64,000 nt of DNA from Thalassotalea sp. (GCA_022448425.1 JAKVCY010000014.1:20774-84773), one strand, 5' to 3'; numbered from the stretch's first letter, positions 16,000 to 28,442 are shown. Program-made: numbers and translations. Notes: generated from the sequence alone by a model not told the origin.

Positions 16000-17804
16000 G
16001 AGTAAACTCCTAATAGATCGTTAATGGAGTCTTTATCACTATATAACGGATGAGGATTGTCTTTATTTAGCTCAGTGGCAGCATCAAATTCGCTAGGAGC
16101 TACTTCTTTGAAACGTTTTAATATTTCGACCACAGTATTTAAAATTTTACGAAATTTTGAGGATGGTGAGCTGTTAATAGCAGGTCTATTTAAGCTTTCT
16201 TCAATGGTATCTTTAAACGAAAGCATCAACCAAATATCATCCTTCTCTGCAATGAGGCGGTGATCACCACATCCGAAGCAATCAAGAAAGTCAGTGCAAG
16301 AATTGATAGAGTCATTTAATGCAAGACCTGCTTTTTTCAAAGCATTAATAACTTTTTTCGCTTTATCACCTTGTGGTTTTTCGCAGCGCATTCCACTGGG
16401 GGTTTTATTTGCGGTGCCATTTTTCTTTAACTTTTTATAGTCAAAGTTTGATAGAGGGTCTTTAAACTTAAAAGATAGCTCGTCAATGGCTTCTTTTTTA
16501 TTTTTGCCTTTAGCAATACCTGCTTGCACCTGAAACGCGCTTGCTAATGAGCGCTGGTGATCTTGCTCAACACCATTAAGGTAAGAACTACGAGCGGTTG
16601 ATACCGTGGTATTATTAGCGTTAGCAACCTCAACTACGCTGTTCATTACTTTCATTAGAATATCTGAACGCGTTTTTCTAAAACGGCTTGAGTTTATATG
16701 GGCGTAACCGTATTTGACGAGTTGCTCATTAATTGCGTTCTGTGGTGGGTTTTTGAGCCAATTACCAAGGGTTTTGTCTTTGGCTATGTGGGGAAAAAGT
16801 AATGCATTTGGATTATTTTTTGTTAATTTTTCCGATAAAATCAGCCACATTTCTACAAACTCTTTAGCTCGTTTAGTAAATCCTATAGGATTATCTTGTT
16901 GTTGGTCATTTGAACGACTTTTGACTGAATCAAAAGTGTATGAGTCTCCTGTTCCTTTTTGAAACTTAACATCACTCCGCTTCATCTTACATAAAGGCGC
17001 GAAGTTCATACCTGTTAACATAAAGGTAATCATCATGGCGCAACGGATCATGTGATTTTCCCAGTTACCTCTTACTGAAATTCTTGCCCCATTTTCAATG
17101 TTACTTATCTGCTTTTTTGTATGGCCTGTTTGGGATAATTTATCGGGATTAAAGAATGGGTGTATTTGGGGGGGAGTACCAGATAAATAATGTGACGATA
17201 ATATTTTAAATGACTGGTAAAGCGTGTTAGCTATAGGTTTTAACTCTGCAATAGATAAAGCTTTAAAGGAATTTACTGTTTGCTTTCTTCCTTCAATGAT
17301 TGGCATTTTTCTTAATAGCTCAATTTTACCTTGTTCTCTAAGAATTTTACTTACGCCAGTAAACTTTAGCGTTATCGTATTGCGAGATATTTCCCCTTTA
17401 TCAGCTAGACCTATTAGGTAGCTATGAAAAGCTAATACGTTGGTTTCTTCAAAATCAGCTACTCGATTATCTGAATCTAAATATTTCACATAGCGAATTA
17501 AGCTATCAAAATATGTTTTGGTTGTTTCATTGATTGTTAGTGAATTTAGTATACTCCAACACTCTCGAATGAAATCTTCCCTATTCATATCGACCAACTC
17601 TGTTCCTGAAACGAAATTTCCATTGCTTTTTCCACCCGTTGCTATTCTGGGGCAGTCTTTATATTTCAAACGTTTGAAGTAGCAATTTGTTCCTTGTCTA
17701 ATGTTTATTACCATTGCTTCAATGGAAATAGGGTGAACATTATTAACTATTTCTTTAGGTTCGGACTTTAATGCTTTGCGTTTTTTCTTCCCTAGTAGAC
17801 CCAT
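15996..17804 (-). CDS. Tyrosine recombinase-fold protein lacking catalytic residues (Tfp-like)
   Basis: This 602-residue protein has an N-terminal SAM-like core-binding region and a catalytic-domain-like C-terminal half. The key positions are changed: the first Arg site reads TGMNFAPLCKM, and no HxxR ... GH ... Y series is found in register. A CTDFLDCFGCGDH segment resembles the cysteine cluster of the next gene. It overlaps both neighbours (TAATG and ATGA). In strand-biased circularizing elements the middle protein (Tfp) is described as a recombinase fold without activity, matching this one. Confidence 0.7.
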   Translation of the reverse strand: MGLLGKKKRKALKSEPKEIVNNVHPISIEAMVINIRQGTNCYFKRLKYKDCPRIATGGKSNGNFVSGTELVDMNREDFIRECWSILNSLTINETTKTYFDSLIRYVKYLDSDNRVADFEETNVLAFHSYLIGLADKGEISRNTITLKFTGVSKILREQGKIELLRKMPIIEGRKQTVNSFKALSIAELKPIANTLYQSFKILSSHYLSGTPPQIHPFFNPDKLSQTGHTKKQISNIENGARISVRGNWENHMIRCAMMITFMLTGMNFAPLCKMKRSDVKFQKGTGDSYTFDSVKSRSNDQQQDNPIGFTKRAKEFVEMWLILSEKLTKNNPNALLFPHIAKDKTLGNWLKNPPQNAINEQLVKYGYAHINSSRFRKTRSDILMKVMNSVVEVANANNTTVSTARSSYLNGVEQDHQRSLASAFQVQAGIAKGKNKKEAIDELSFKFKDPLSNFDYKKLKKNGTANKTPSGMRCEKPQGDKAKKVINALKKAGLALNDSINSCTDFLDCFGCGDHRLIAEKDDIWLMLSFKDTIEESLNRPAINSSPSSKFRKILNTVVEILKRFKEVAPSEFDAATELNKDNPHPLYSDKDSINDLLGVYS

Positions 17805-19423
17805 TAGTATTCCCCCATGTCGCAGTCACATTCATCAAGAATGAAATCTAATGCATGTTCGTAAACTTCATGACCTGATAACTCATTTTGTGCAAATTTC
17901 AAATAGGTCATTGTGGTGTCAGGGGAGACGTGCCCTAGTCGGGCTTGAATATAATCAATAGCTTTATCTATATTCATACCCTTAGCGATAAGTTGTTTGA
18001 GTGTTTCTACTGCATAGGTTGATCTTAGGTTATGCGGCTTATGCTCAAAGTCATAACCTAGACTTTTAGATACGGTGTTACGGATCTCACACCATCTAGC
18101 ATTACTCGAAGATAATGAGTACGGCTTACCTTTATTATTTAGAAATAGATATGGTTCATCTGGGACCAATATAGAGTCGATAAATGCTTTGCATTCCTCA
18201 ACGTTTTTCTCAATAGCAGTTAATGATCTAATTTTTTGTGAAGCGGTATTTACACCATCTTTCTCAAGCTGCTCATATTCTTGAATGACTTCCTTGCTTT
18301 TACTCACTGCTTTTTTGTACTTTTTTTTCCTTTTTATATAACGTTCACTGTTTAAATAATTGTGTAGTTGCAGCATAAGCCCAATTGGTACATGTATGGT
18401 TCGGTCTGGGTTGCCTTCCCCTTTGGTTTTGGTATTACTTTGTGAACCTATATCTATTGGACAATAACCAAGGCTACTATCTTTATCATTCGGTAAACGA
18501 ATATGGCTATGCCTAAGCGTTAGCATTTCTTCTCTGCGAATACCTGTATGGCGTTCTAAAAGAAACATAAAGGCACTTTCCACATCAAGTCTTGCTACTT
18601 TTTGACTTCCATCAATAACTTTAATTACTTGTCGTTCTTTTCTAATAATGCGATCAACTTCTGACCACTCTGTAGTTGATAGAGGGATTAATGGTCGTTT
18701 GGTGCCGTCATTTCTCATATCACGGCCAAGCTTTAAACGAAGATCAGTTGTATGAACAACATGAGTTGAACTTGCTTGAATATTGTCTGACTTGTTTTCT
18801 AATTCAATACGTAAAATTTCATGCTCAAACGGTTTATTTTTAAACTGATAGCCTTTTAATAGATAGTGTTTATAAAAGTTAGTAACTACGCCAATGTAGC
18901 TATTACAGGTTGAGCGTGCTAGATGTTCATCGGGATCTGTGGATGTATATATTGCCTTAAGATATTTTCTGTATTTGTATGTAGGTTTTTCACTGTTACG
19001 AAATGGCATTTCATCCCATCTTATAGGGCGGTTTTGACATTGCTCACAGGTTACTTCTTTAGGGCACTCGCCTTGACCAATCGTTTGAGTTTCTAAAAAA
19101 TGAAAATAATGAATAAGAGCTGTTGAATAAGTATTGGTATTTAAAAGTTCATCATTAACTTTTTTGTGTATTAAAAAGTTATTAGCGGCATCTAAATATT
19201 CGATATTGATAAGTTCGTTGTCTTGTCGGGTGTGCCTTTGAAGCAATGTGATTGTTTGTAGAGGAGAGCTATTGTTGATTAAAACTTTACACTCACCATG
19301 CTCATCTATGAATGCTTTAGGAGAGCCTAAGCTAAAATTTTTTATGGTATATCCAACAATCTCTTTTTCTACTGTAGGCACTTGATATTCTCCCATAAAC
19401 TGAGTATCAACGTTACCATACAC
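17804..19423 (-). CDS. Tyrosine recombinase, first gene of quartet (IntA-like)
   Basis: This 539-residue protein has the full tyrosine recombinase set: Arg in HTGIRREEMLTLRH, His-x-x-Arg in PHNLRSTYAVE, Gly-His in RLGHVSPDTT and Tyr in MTYLKFA. An N-terminal CPKEVTCEQC pair suggests a zinc site. The frame opens with a GTG at 19423 (an internal ATG at 19396 is possible). The gene starts about 50 bp inside the right end of the element, so the operon promoter lies at the element edge, where it could be affected by integration or circularization. Confidence 0.87.
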   Translation of the reverse strand: MYGNVDTQFMGEYQVPTVEKEIVGYTIKNFSLGSPKAFIDEHGECKVLINNSSPLQTITLLQRHTRQDNELINIEYLDAANNFLIHKKVNDELLNTNTYSTALIHYFHFLETQTIGQGECPKEVTCEQCQNRPIRWDEMPFRNSEKPTYKYRKYLKAIYTSTDPDEHLARSTCNSYIGVVTNFYKHYLLKGYQFKNKPFEHEILRIELENKSDNIQASSTHVVHTTDLRLKLGRDMRNDGTKRPLIPLSTTEWSEVDRIIRKERQVIKVIDGSQKVARLDVESAFMFLLERHTGIRREEMLTLRHSHIRLPNDKDSSLGYCPIDIGSQSNTKTKGEGNPDRTIHVPIGLMLQLHNYLNSERYIKRKKKYKKAVSKSKEVIQEYEQLEKDGVNTASQKIRSLTAIEKNVEECKAFIDSILVPDEPYLFLNNKGKPYSLSSSNARWCEIRNTVSKSLGYDFEHKPHNLRSTYAVETLKQLIAKGMNIDKAIDYIQARLGHVSPDTTMTYLKFAQNELSGHEVYEHALDFILDECDCDMGEY

Positions 19424-19458
19424 ACGATATATTCACAACTTTTAAATGTGTAATAAAG

Positions 19459-19668
19459 TTATTTTAAGTCTAGAGTGTAATATTGCTCTTCTTTGGTTTC
19501 AGGATGAAGAAATACGGGAAAGTTTTTGCCAACTTGCGTAAACCCAAGGGATAGCATCTGCTCTGGAGTGGAGCTTACCACTAAATAGTCTCGCTCGATA
19601 ACCTTCCGATTTAGCAGTTGGTCGCGTACGGCACCACCGACTAAATAAATTTCCACAATATATTCCAC
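19459..19668 (-). pseudogene. cca: Resident cca gene, 5' part (split by element)
   Basis: It encodes the N-terminal ~57 residues of CCA-adding enzyme ([37 protein letters not shown]), then 8 element-encoded residues (QYYTLDLK) and a stop. The natural start is probably the GTG at 19656 (aligning with MKIYLVGG of E. coli); an ATG at 19668 is also in frame. The rest of the protein is at 6197-7258. A ~60-residue nucleotidyltransferase fragment alone is not expected to work. Confidence 0.9.
19474..19482 (+). repeat. Right terminal inverted repeat of the element
   Basis: AGTGTAATA reads outward here and is followed by TTGCTCTTC and cca sequence. It is the inverted mate of 7262-7270. Confidence 0.6.
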
Positions 19669-19920
19669 TTCTCGTTATTAACGTTGTGCCGATATTATAT
19701 ACCCGCAATCGCTGAATATGCAGGGGCATTTCAAAGTAGAAATGCTAATCATGGCACGAAGAGCTACTCTTAATTTTTTTCGATGTGTTTGAGGCTTGCA
19801 TGTTGGATCTCGAAATTTTCTTATTGTCTCGAGTTTTAAAACGAATGTTCTTATAAGTTTTAGACTTGAGGTAGCATGTTTAAAGCGGCTATATTCAATA
19901 ATATTTTATCAAGGAAAGTT

Positions 19921-20661
19921 ATGCTAAAGGCGAGACACGTTTGCTTATTCATGTATTTCGCTTTATGTGCTTATGAAGTAGTCGCGAAGAAAGTCAGCGA
20001 ATTGTCGGTTGTGACCGCTAACGGGCCGCCACATATTATCGAGGCGACAAATGGTGGGATCGACTTGGGTATCACACTTGCGATTCTGGACCAAATGGGC
20101 TTTAGTACTCAGACTCAATTTATGCCGCTAACCCGCGGCAAAATGGAGGTATTAAGCAAGCGCGCAGATGTGTTTGTGCCCACCTTTTTTGAAAAAGATG
20201 GCAATGGGCTTTTTGTTTCAGAGGCTATTATAGATTATCGCCCTACGTTTTTTACACTAACAGAACAAGGGCTTAGCATTGAGAAAGTCTCCGATTTAGC
20301 GACGAAAAAAATAGCGACCTTTCAAGGGGCATCTGGCTATTTTGGCGCTGAATTTTTATCTATGAGTCAGTCAAATCACAATTATCGAGAACAGTCGTCG
20401 ATGTCTATTTTACCGCAGTTGTTAATCAAAGGACGTTACGATGTGGTTTTACTCGACTATTATATTTTCTATTACTTTTTTGCAGAAAGTGAGTTGGGGG
20501 ATATTTATCAAGTTAAAGAGCATGTGCTCTTTGATTCAGTAAAGGCGCATGTTGGATTTAATGATGAGGAACTTCGAGATGAGTTTAACAAACGATTAGA
20601 AGTTTATCGTGACAGTGAAGCATATCGAGAAGTTATTCGAAAATATTTACCCCACTATTAA
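19921..20661 (+). CDS. Periplasmic solute-binding-like protein (SBP_bac_3 type)
   Basis: The ATG at 19921 has an AAGGAAAG site; an earlier in-frame ATG at 19876 does not. The product (246 aa) opens with a signal peptide (LKARHVCLFMYFALCAYEVV), followed by a fold like bacterial extracellular solute-binding family 3: early LSVVTANGPPHI, the middle DLATKKIATFQGASGY and a final YREVIRKYLPHY helix. In Alteromonadales such stand-alone proteins are common, without an adjacent permease, and their ligands are mostly unknown. Single gene, no operon. Confidence 0.75.
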   Translation: MLKARHVCLFMYFALCAYEVVAKKVSELSVVTANGPPHIIEATNGGIDLGITLAILDQMGFSTQTQFMPLTRGKMEVLSKRADVFVPTFFEKDGNGLFVSEAIIDYRPTFFTLTEQGLSIEKVSDLATKKIATFQGASGYFGAEFLSMSQSNHNYREQSSMSILPQLLIKGRYDVVLLDYYIFYYFFAESELGDIYQVKEHVLFDSVKAHVGFNDEELRDEFNKRLEVYRDSEAYREVIRKYLPHY

Positions 20662-20739
20662 CCCCAAGTTGTATCAATTATTATTCAAATCTGGCATCTT
20701 TAGCCTCAGCTTTTTCTTATCGAATGAGATATTGTCATT

Positions 20740-22377
20740 ATGTATCAGGCTTTTTATGGCCTAAATGAAGCGCCATTTACTATTGCGCCTGACCCAAAAT
20801 ATTTGTTTTTAAGCCAACAACATCAACAAGCCATAAATCATTTGCAATATTGCTTAAGAGAAGGTGGTGGCTTTGTACTACTTACTGGCGAGGTAGGTAC
20901 CGGCAAAACGACTTTAAGTCGAAGGCTGCTGGAACAATTGCCGGAAAATACTCAAGTTGCATTTATCTTAAATCCTACATTATCGAGTCAGGAATTGCTG
21001 GCGACCATTTGTGATGAGCTTAATATTCGATATAAGAAAACAGGCCTTACTCTTAAATATCTTACCGATAAAATTCAACAAAAACTGCTCAAAAATCATG
21101 AAGAAGACATCAATACATTATTGATTATTGATGAAGCACAACATCTTCAGCCAGAGGTGTTAGAGCAGCTTCGTTTGTTGACGAATTTAGAAACAAACAC
21201 TCGTAAGTTGTTACAGGTGGTGTTAATTGGACAACCAGAATTACAGCAGCTTTTACAAAGAAGAGATTTACGTCAACTTGCTCAGCGCATAACGGCGCGT
21301 TATCACCTACTTCCTCTTACACGTAAGGAAGTAGCGGCGTATATTCAACACCGTTTAACCGTTGCTGATTGTGGTCGTCCTCTCTTTAACGGTGGGGCGA
21401 TCAGCCTTATTCATAAAATATCAAAAGGCATTCCAAGGTTAATTAATTTGCTCTGTGACCGTGCGCTTACGACCGCTTATGGTAACAACGACTCAGTCGT
21501 CAATAGAAAAACCGTACTAACTGCCTCACAGCAAGCACTGGGAAGCGAGTATCACATTATGCCTTGGTGGCAAAAACCGCAGGTTTTGGCGCTTAGCATA
21601 GCAGCCAACTTAGTCATTGTTGTAGGACTGGCCTACTGGTTTGGTGGTGCAGGGCAGGTCATAGGAGCAGACTTGGCGCAAGGGCATGAACCTGATAAAA
21701 CGGTGTCAGTTGAAACTAGTGATAAGCCAGTGGCATCTAACAGCGAAGTTGATGCACCTGCTAATGCTATTGAGCATCAAGCGACTTCAGCAGACCAGCA
21801 AGTAGCGGCGAAAACTAGCGAAGCATCTAGTGAAAATACTGGAGGTAAACAAACTACTCCCCCAAATAACACTGACATTGGTGCAAATGCAGAGTTACAA
21901 GCACGAATTGAACTATTAGAAGCAAAGCTAGCGCAGGAAGAAGCAAGCAAAGCGCGACAACAAAATGACATTACGACGTCGAGAGTAGAGCCATTATCTA
22001 CAAATGGAACTCAAAGCAGTGATTCATTAGATTTCGACTTATCTCAGCTGGAAGGTGTTTCTGAAGAACTATTAGCGAAGTTTTCACAGGCAGTAGAGGA
22101 AACTGCTTATCAACAACCCGTTAAAGCTGAGCAGCCTGTGCAAGTCCCTTCTCTTGTGAACATGCCAGTTTGGCTGCAAAACCAAGTCCCTTCCATGCAG
22201 TTTGAAGTGCATATTTTTGCTACCGATGGCGCTGGCTGGGTAAGGGTAAATGGCAGAGAACGCTATGAAGGTGACATAGTCGCCGGTGATGTTAAGCTTG
22301 AGAGTATTCTGCAAGACAAAGTAATTTTATCGCTTAATGGCGAGCAGTTCACATTGCCTGCACTTTCTACTTGGTAA
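20740..22377 (+). CDS. GspA/ExeA-like AAA ATPase fused to a GspB domain
   Basis: This 545-residue protein has an N-terminal AAA ATPase of the ExeA/GspA/MshM group: Walker A TGEVGTGKTTLSRR, Walker B NTLLIIDEAQHL, sensor region and RLINLLCDRAL. A single membrane helix follows at about 275-295, then a long low-complexity linker, and a C-terminal T2SSB/GspB domain (FEVHIFATDGAGWVRVNG ... SILQDKVILSLNGEQFTLP). In Aeromonas ExeA and ExeB are separate and help insert or assemble the type II secretion secretin through peptidoglycan. Here both are one chain. Confidence 0.85.
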   Translation: MYQAFYGLNEAPFTIAPDPKYLFLSQQHQQAINHLQYCLREGGGFVLLTGEVGTGKTTLSRRLLEQLPENTQVAFILNPTLSSQELLATICDELNIRYKKTGLTLKYLTDKIQQKLLKNHEEDINTLLIIDEAQHLQPEVLEQLRLLTNLETNTRKLLQVVLIGQPELQQLLQRRDLRQLAQRITARYHLLPLTRKEVAAYIQHRLTVADCGRPLFNGGAISLIHKISKGIPRLINLLCDRALTTAYGNNDSVVNRKTVLTASQQALGSEYHIMPWWQKPQVLALSIAANLVIVVGLAYWFGGAGQVIGADLAQGHEPDKTVSVETSDKPVASNSEVDAPANAIEHQATSADQQVAAKTSEASSENTGGKQTTPPNNTDIGANAELQARIELLEAKLAQEEASKARQQNDITTSRVEPLSTNGTQSSDSLDFDLSQLEGVSEELLAKFSQAVEETAYQQPVKAEQPVQVPSLVNMPVWLQNQVPSMQFEVHIFATDGAGWVRVNGRERYEGDIVAGDVKLESILQDKVILSLNGEQFTLPALSTW

Positions 22378-22421
22378 AACTCGCAGGCAATATGAAACTC
22401 AATACATAGGGTCATCAGACT

Positions 22422-23654
22422 CTAGTGATTAAAAGCAGTTTTGAAAAAGCTTAATAGGTTTAAGTTAAATTCCTCAGGGCGAATACATTTATCGATCTGT
22501 TCTTTGTAGTTCGATTGGCTCAAATCAATATCTTCAATTGGAATTGTCTGCGCAAGTCTTGCGTTGTAGAAGACTTTAACCATAGGTGACGTAGGCTTTT
22601 CTCTATTAAGCTCACTAATTAGACCTATTTTACCGCTGTTCAGTTGAACTAGCGTACCCACAGGATAAACCCCCAAGCATTGAATGAATTTTTCCACTAG
22701 CGCCTCGTCGTATGCGCTGTTGGTTTCTTGAATAAGAGTCTTGAAAGCTGCCGTAGGGTGAATAGCAGCTTTGTAGCATTTGTCAGAAGTCATTGCATCA
22801 TAGCTATCAACAATGGCCATCATTCTTCCGTACTTACCTATATCTTCATCATCTAGTCCTTTCGGATAGCCACTGCCATCAAGGCGCTCATGGTGCTCCT
22901 TTATACAGGTCATAGTGATGTGTGAAATATGCGGTGTATCTTCGAGAATTTTGGCGCCCAGTGCGACATGTGTCTTTACAATGCTTTGCTCTTTTGGAGT
23001 AAGTGACCCAGGCTTGTCTAGTATTTCACTTGGAATAAAGACTTTGCCTAGATCGTGCAAAAATGCGCCTAATGTCAATTGCTCGATAACATCGCGATCG
23101 AAGTTTAAATGCTTGGCAAACATCGCCATTAAAATAGAGCAGTTTAGTGAATGCTCCATTAAATAATCGCTTTTAGAACGCAGCCTAGATAGGCAGGCTA
23201 GAGCATCTTGATTACGGAAAATAGAGTCCACCATTGCATCTGTAGTCTCTCGAACTTCTTCAGCGTTTAATGCTCTATCGGTTAACGCATTACTCAATAT
23301 TTTACTCTGTAAATCTTTAGCACTCCCATACAGCGCTTGTGCCTGTTTAAGTTCGTCCTCCATGGGGATTTCAGGCTTTCCACGTACTTTATTTAATATT
23401 GAAAGTGGACTCGAGTTTATATTGGGCATCACTTTATCGACTTCTTCTACTGCTTTTTTTCTGCCTGGATCGATAATAACGCGTTTAATACCAGCGTCTT
23501 TAAGCTGCATTATTTTAGCTATGCTTAAAACATAGCCTTCTGATTTGAGAATAAACCCTTTATCTTGGTAGGAAATGGATTTTACGTACATGCCCGGCTT
23601 AAGGGCATCTATGGAGATTTCTTTGAAGTTTTGTTCTTTTGAATCGCTTGGCAT
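22422..23654 (-). CDS. HD-GYP cyclic-di-GMP phosphodiesterase with DUF3391 N-terminus
   Basis: This 410-residue protein has an N-terminal DUF3391 region (ISIDALKPGMYVKSISY) and then an HD-GYP domain: HSLNCSILMAMFAKHL, FLHDLGKVFIPSEIL, HVALG, and EHHERLDGSGYPKGL with the GYP motif intact. It should hydrolyse cyclic di-GMP and lower its level, favouring motility over attachment. It is cytoplasmic with no membrane segment or receiver domain. Monocistronic and convergent with the GspA/B gene. Confidence 0.9.
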   Translation of the reverse strand: MPSDSKEQNFKEISIDALKPGMYVKSISYQDKGFILKSEGYVLSIAKIMQLKDAGIKRVIIDPGRKKAVEEVDKVMPNINSSPLSILNKVRGKPEIPMEDELKQAQALYGSAKDLQSKILSNALTDRALNAEEVRETTDAMVDSIFRNQDALACLSRLRSKSDYLMEHSLNCSILMAMFAKHLNFDRDVIEQLTLGAFLHDLGKVFIPSEILDKPGSLTPKEQSIVKTHVALGAKILEDTPHISHITMTCIKEHHERLDGSGYPKGLDDEDIGKYGRMMAIVDSYDAMTSDKCYKAAIHPTAAFKTLIQETNSAYDEALVEKFIQCLGVYPVGTLVQLNSGKIGLISELNREKPTSPMVKVFYNARLAQTIPIEDIDLSQSNYKEQIDKCIRPEEFNLNLLSFFKTAFNH

Positions 23655-23712
23655 CTAATTACCCTACACAACGGAATACGAAGTGACATGCTGAGTTAGA
23701 TGCCTAAAGCGT

Positions 23713-23733
23713 TAGCCGCCAGCTAGGCGGCTA
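23713..23733 (-). terminator. Hairpin after leuD
   Basis: TAGCCGCC and GGCGGCTA form an 8-bp GC-rich stem with a 5-base loop, a few bases past the leuD stop. There is no clear T-run, so termination efficiency is uncertain. Confidence 0.45.
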
Positions 23734-23740
23734 CGAATAG

Positions 23741-24337
23741 TTATTGCCAGTTTGCTAATTTTGCTTCATAGCCTTCAATGACATCTAACTTCTTCAATGT
23801 CCAACCAACACAGTCTACACCGTTTTCTAAACAGTATTGATGAAATTTATCTAGTGAAAAAGTGTAGCATTTTTCTTGGAAAGAGACTTTATTATTAAGC
23901 AAATCAACCGTCAATGAGGTTTCAGTATCTTTTGCTAATGCAAATAACTCATTGATTTCTTCGTGACTTAGCTGCACAGGCACAGTGCCGATATTGATAC
24001 AGTTTGCATAGAAAATATCAGCAAAGCTAGGTGCGATAATAACCTTGAAACCATATTCTTGCAGTGCCCATGGCGCATGCTCACGGCTAGAACCACAACC
24101 AAAGTTTTCTCGCGCTAACAAGATACTTGCGCCTTGGTACTGTGGCGCATTTAGTACAAAGTCAGGGTTTGGCTGCGTTCCTTCGCCATCTAGGTAGCGC
24201 CAATCGTGGAAAGCATGTTGGCCAAACCCTACACGTTCAGTTTTCTGAAGAAATTGCTTAGGAATTATTTGGTCAGTATCAACGTTTGCGACATCTAATG
24301 GCACAACTAAACCTGTGTGAGATTCAAATTTATCCAT
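23741..24337 (-). CDS. leuD: 3-isopropylmalate dehydratase small subunit
   Basis: This 198-residue subunit forms, with LeuC, the isomerase converting 2- to 3-isopropylmalate in leucine synthesis. Family motifs are present: [31 protein letters not shown] and [13 protein letters not shown]. It is the last gene of leuABCD, 9 bp after leuC. Length is typical (~200). Confidence 0.97.
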   Translation of the reverse strand: MDKFESHTGLVVPLDVANVDTDQIIPKQFLQKTERVGFGQHAFHDWRYLDGEGTQPNPDFVLNAPQYQGASILLARENFGCGSSREHAPWALQEYGFKVIIAPSFADIFYANCINIGTVPVQLSHEEINELFALAKDTETSLTVDLLNNKVSFQEKCYTFSLDKFHQYCLENGVDCVGWTLKKLDVIEGYEAKLANWQ

Positions 24338-24346
24338 GATTAACTC

Positions 24347-25777
24347 CTAGTGTGCCTCGTTGATATTTTCTGAACTTAAATCGACAAATCGACCTTCAAT
24401 TGCCGCCGCCGCAGCCATTTCTGGACTAACTAAATGGGTGCGACTACCGCGACCTTGACGACCTTCGAAGTTACGATTAGAGGTTGATGCACAGCGATCG
24501 CCTTCAGCTAACTTGTCATCATTCATCCCTAAGCACATTGAACAACCCGGTAAGCGCCACTCAAAGCCTGCGTCTGAAAAGATCTTTGCCAAGCCCTCTT
24601 GCTCGGCTTGTTTTCTTACGCGGTAAGAACCAGGTACAACAATAGCATCTACATTACTGGCTACGTTTTTACCTTGCTTCGAGAAGTAAGCGACTACTTT
24701 TGCTGCAGCTCTTAAATCTTCAATGCGAGAGTTAGTACAAGAACCGATAAACACTTTGTTGATGTCAATGTCAGTGATCTTAGTACCAGACGTTAAACCC
24801 ATGTAGTTTAATGCTTTTGCACACGAGTCTTTTTCTACAGGATCGCTAAATTGCTCAGGTGCTGGTACGGTTGCATCAACCGAGGTTACTTGCCCAGGTG
24901 TTGTTCCCCAAGTTACTTGCGCTTTAATTTCACTGCCTTCTAACACTAGCTCGGCATCAAACTCTGCGCCTTCATCGGATTTTAATGTCTTCCAATCAGC
25001 AACGGCAGCGTCCCAATCTGATAACTTAGGGGCATACTCTTTGTGTTGTAAGTAATCAAAAGTTGTCTTGTCAGGAGCGATAAGGCCAGCCTTGGCACCA
25101 AACTCAATACTCATGTTACAAATCGTCATGCGCTCTTCCATTGATAACGCAGTGATTGCGTCACCACAATACTCAACTACGTAACCTGTAGCACCAGCGC
25201 TGCCAGTTTTACCGATAATGGCAAGGATAATGTCTTTTGCACTAATGCCGACACCGACTTCCCCGCGAACTTCAATTCGCATGGTCTTTGCTTTTGTTTG
25301 ACGTAATGTTTGTGTTGCGAAAACATGTTCAACTTCAGATGTACCAATACCAAATGCAAGTGCACCAAATGCACCATGCGTTGCCGTATGCGAGTCACCA
25401 CATACGATGATTTGGCCTGGCTGCGTAATACCAAGTTCTGGCCCCATTACATGAACGATACCTTGGTTTTTATGGCCGATACCAAATAGTTTGATACCGA
25501 ACTCTTCACAGTTCTTTTCTAATGTGCGAAGTTGATTTTCAGCAGCAGCACCAGCAGCGGCTATATCTGCTTGGCGAGTCGAAATGTTGTGATCCATTAC
25601 GGCGATCGTTTTGTCTGGACGACGTAATGCGCGACCGTGAAAACGTAAATTAGCGAACGCTTGAGGAGAGGTCACCTCATGGATTAAATGGCGGTCAACA
25701 TATAATAGTGGCGTCTCACCTGGTGTGTCATCAACAACATGTCGTTGCCATAATTTTTCATATAAGGTGGTCGCCAT
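24347..25777 (-). CDS. leuC: 3-isopropylmalate dehydratase large subunit
   Basis: This 476-residue aconitase-family protein carries the 4Fe-4S ligands (Cys in [17 protein letters not shown] and in [11 protein letters not shown]). Conserved substrate-binding segments include [12 protein letters not shown] and [15 protein letters not shown]. It works with LeuD in leucine synthesis. It is 2 bp from leuB and 9 bp from leuD, so translation is probably coupled. Confidence 0.97.
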   Translation of the reverse strand: MATTLYEKLWQRHVVDDTPGETPLLYVDRHLIHEVTSPQAFANLRFHGRALRRPDKTIAVMDHNISTRQADIAAAGAAAENQLRTLEKNCEEFGIKLFGIGHKNQGIVHVMGPELGITQPGQIIVCGDSHTATHGAFGALAFGIGTSEVEHVFATQTLRQTKAKTMRIEVRGEVGVGISAKDIILAIIGKTGSAGATGYVVEYCGDAITALSMEERMTICNMSIEFGAKAGLIAPDKTTFDYLQHKEYAPKLSDWDAAVADWKTLKSDEGAEFDAELVLEGSEIKAQVTWGTTPGQVTSVDATVPAPEQFSDPVEKDSCAKALNYMGLTSGTKITDIDINKVFIGSCTNSRIEDLRAAAKVVAYFSKQGKNVASNVDAIVVPGSYRVRKQAEQEGLAKIFSDAGFEWRLPGCSMCLGMNDDKLAEGDRCASTSNRNFEGRQGRGSRTHLVSPEMAAAAAIEGRFVDLSSENINEAH

Positions 25778-25779
25778 GA

Positions 25780-28442
<2,663 letters not shown>

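Larger units (their letters stand above)
7259..19485. mobile_element. ~12.2-kb integrative element with four-gene recombinase operon, inserted in cca
   Basis: Joining the cca halves outside this interval restores an uninterrupted Cca protein (HPETKEE + YALARTERK). Both edges carry the 9-mer AGTGTAATA in inverted orientation at about 4 and 3 bp inside the edges given. Cargo from left to right: C39 ABC exporter, small membrane protein, CPBP protease, double-glycine precursor, HlyD adaptor, full-length cca, then helper, recombinase, recombinase-fold and recombinase genes. The last four match the intA-tfp-intB-srap layout of strand-biased circularizing integrative elements; Gamma-Mobile-Trio or Tn554-like modules are alternatives. 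Edges are uncertain by ~6 bp because the crossover core (GAMGAG) is shared. Confidence 0.85.

Noticed and set aside
7259..19485. Prophage
   Set aside because: No capsid, terminase, tail or replication genes; only recombinases and cargo.
19499..19729. 76-codon leftward ORF near the cca 5' fragment
   Set aside because: Out-of-frame shadow of the cca fragment.
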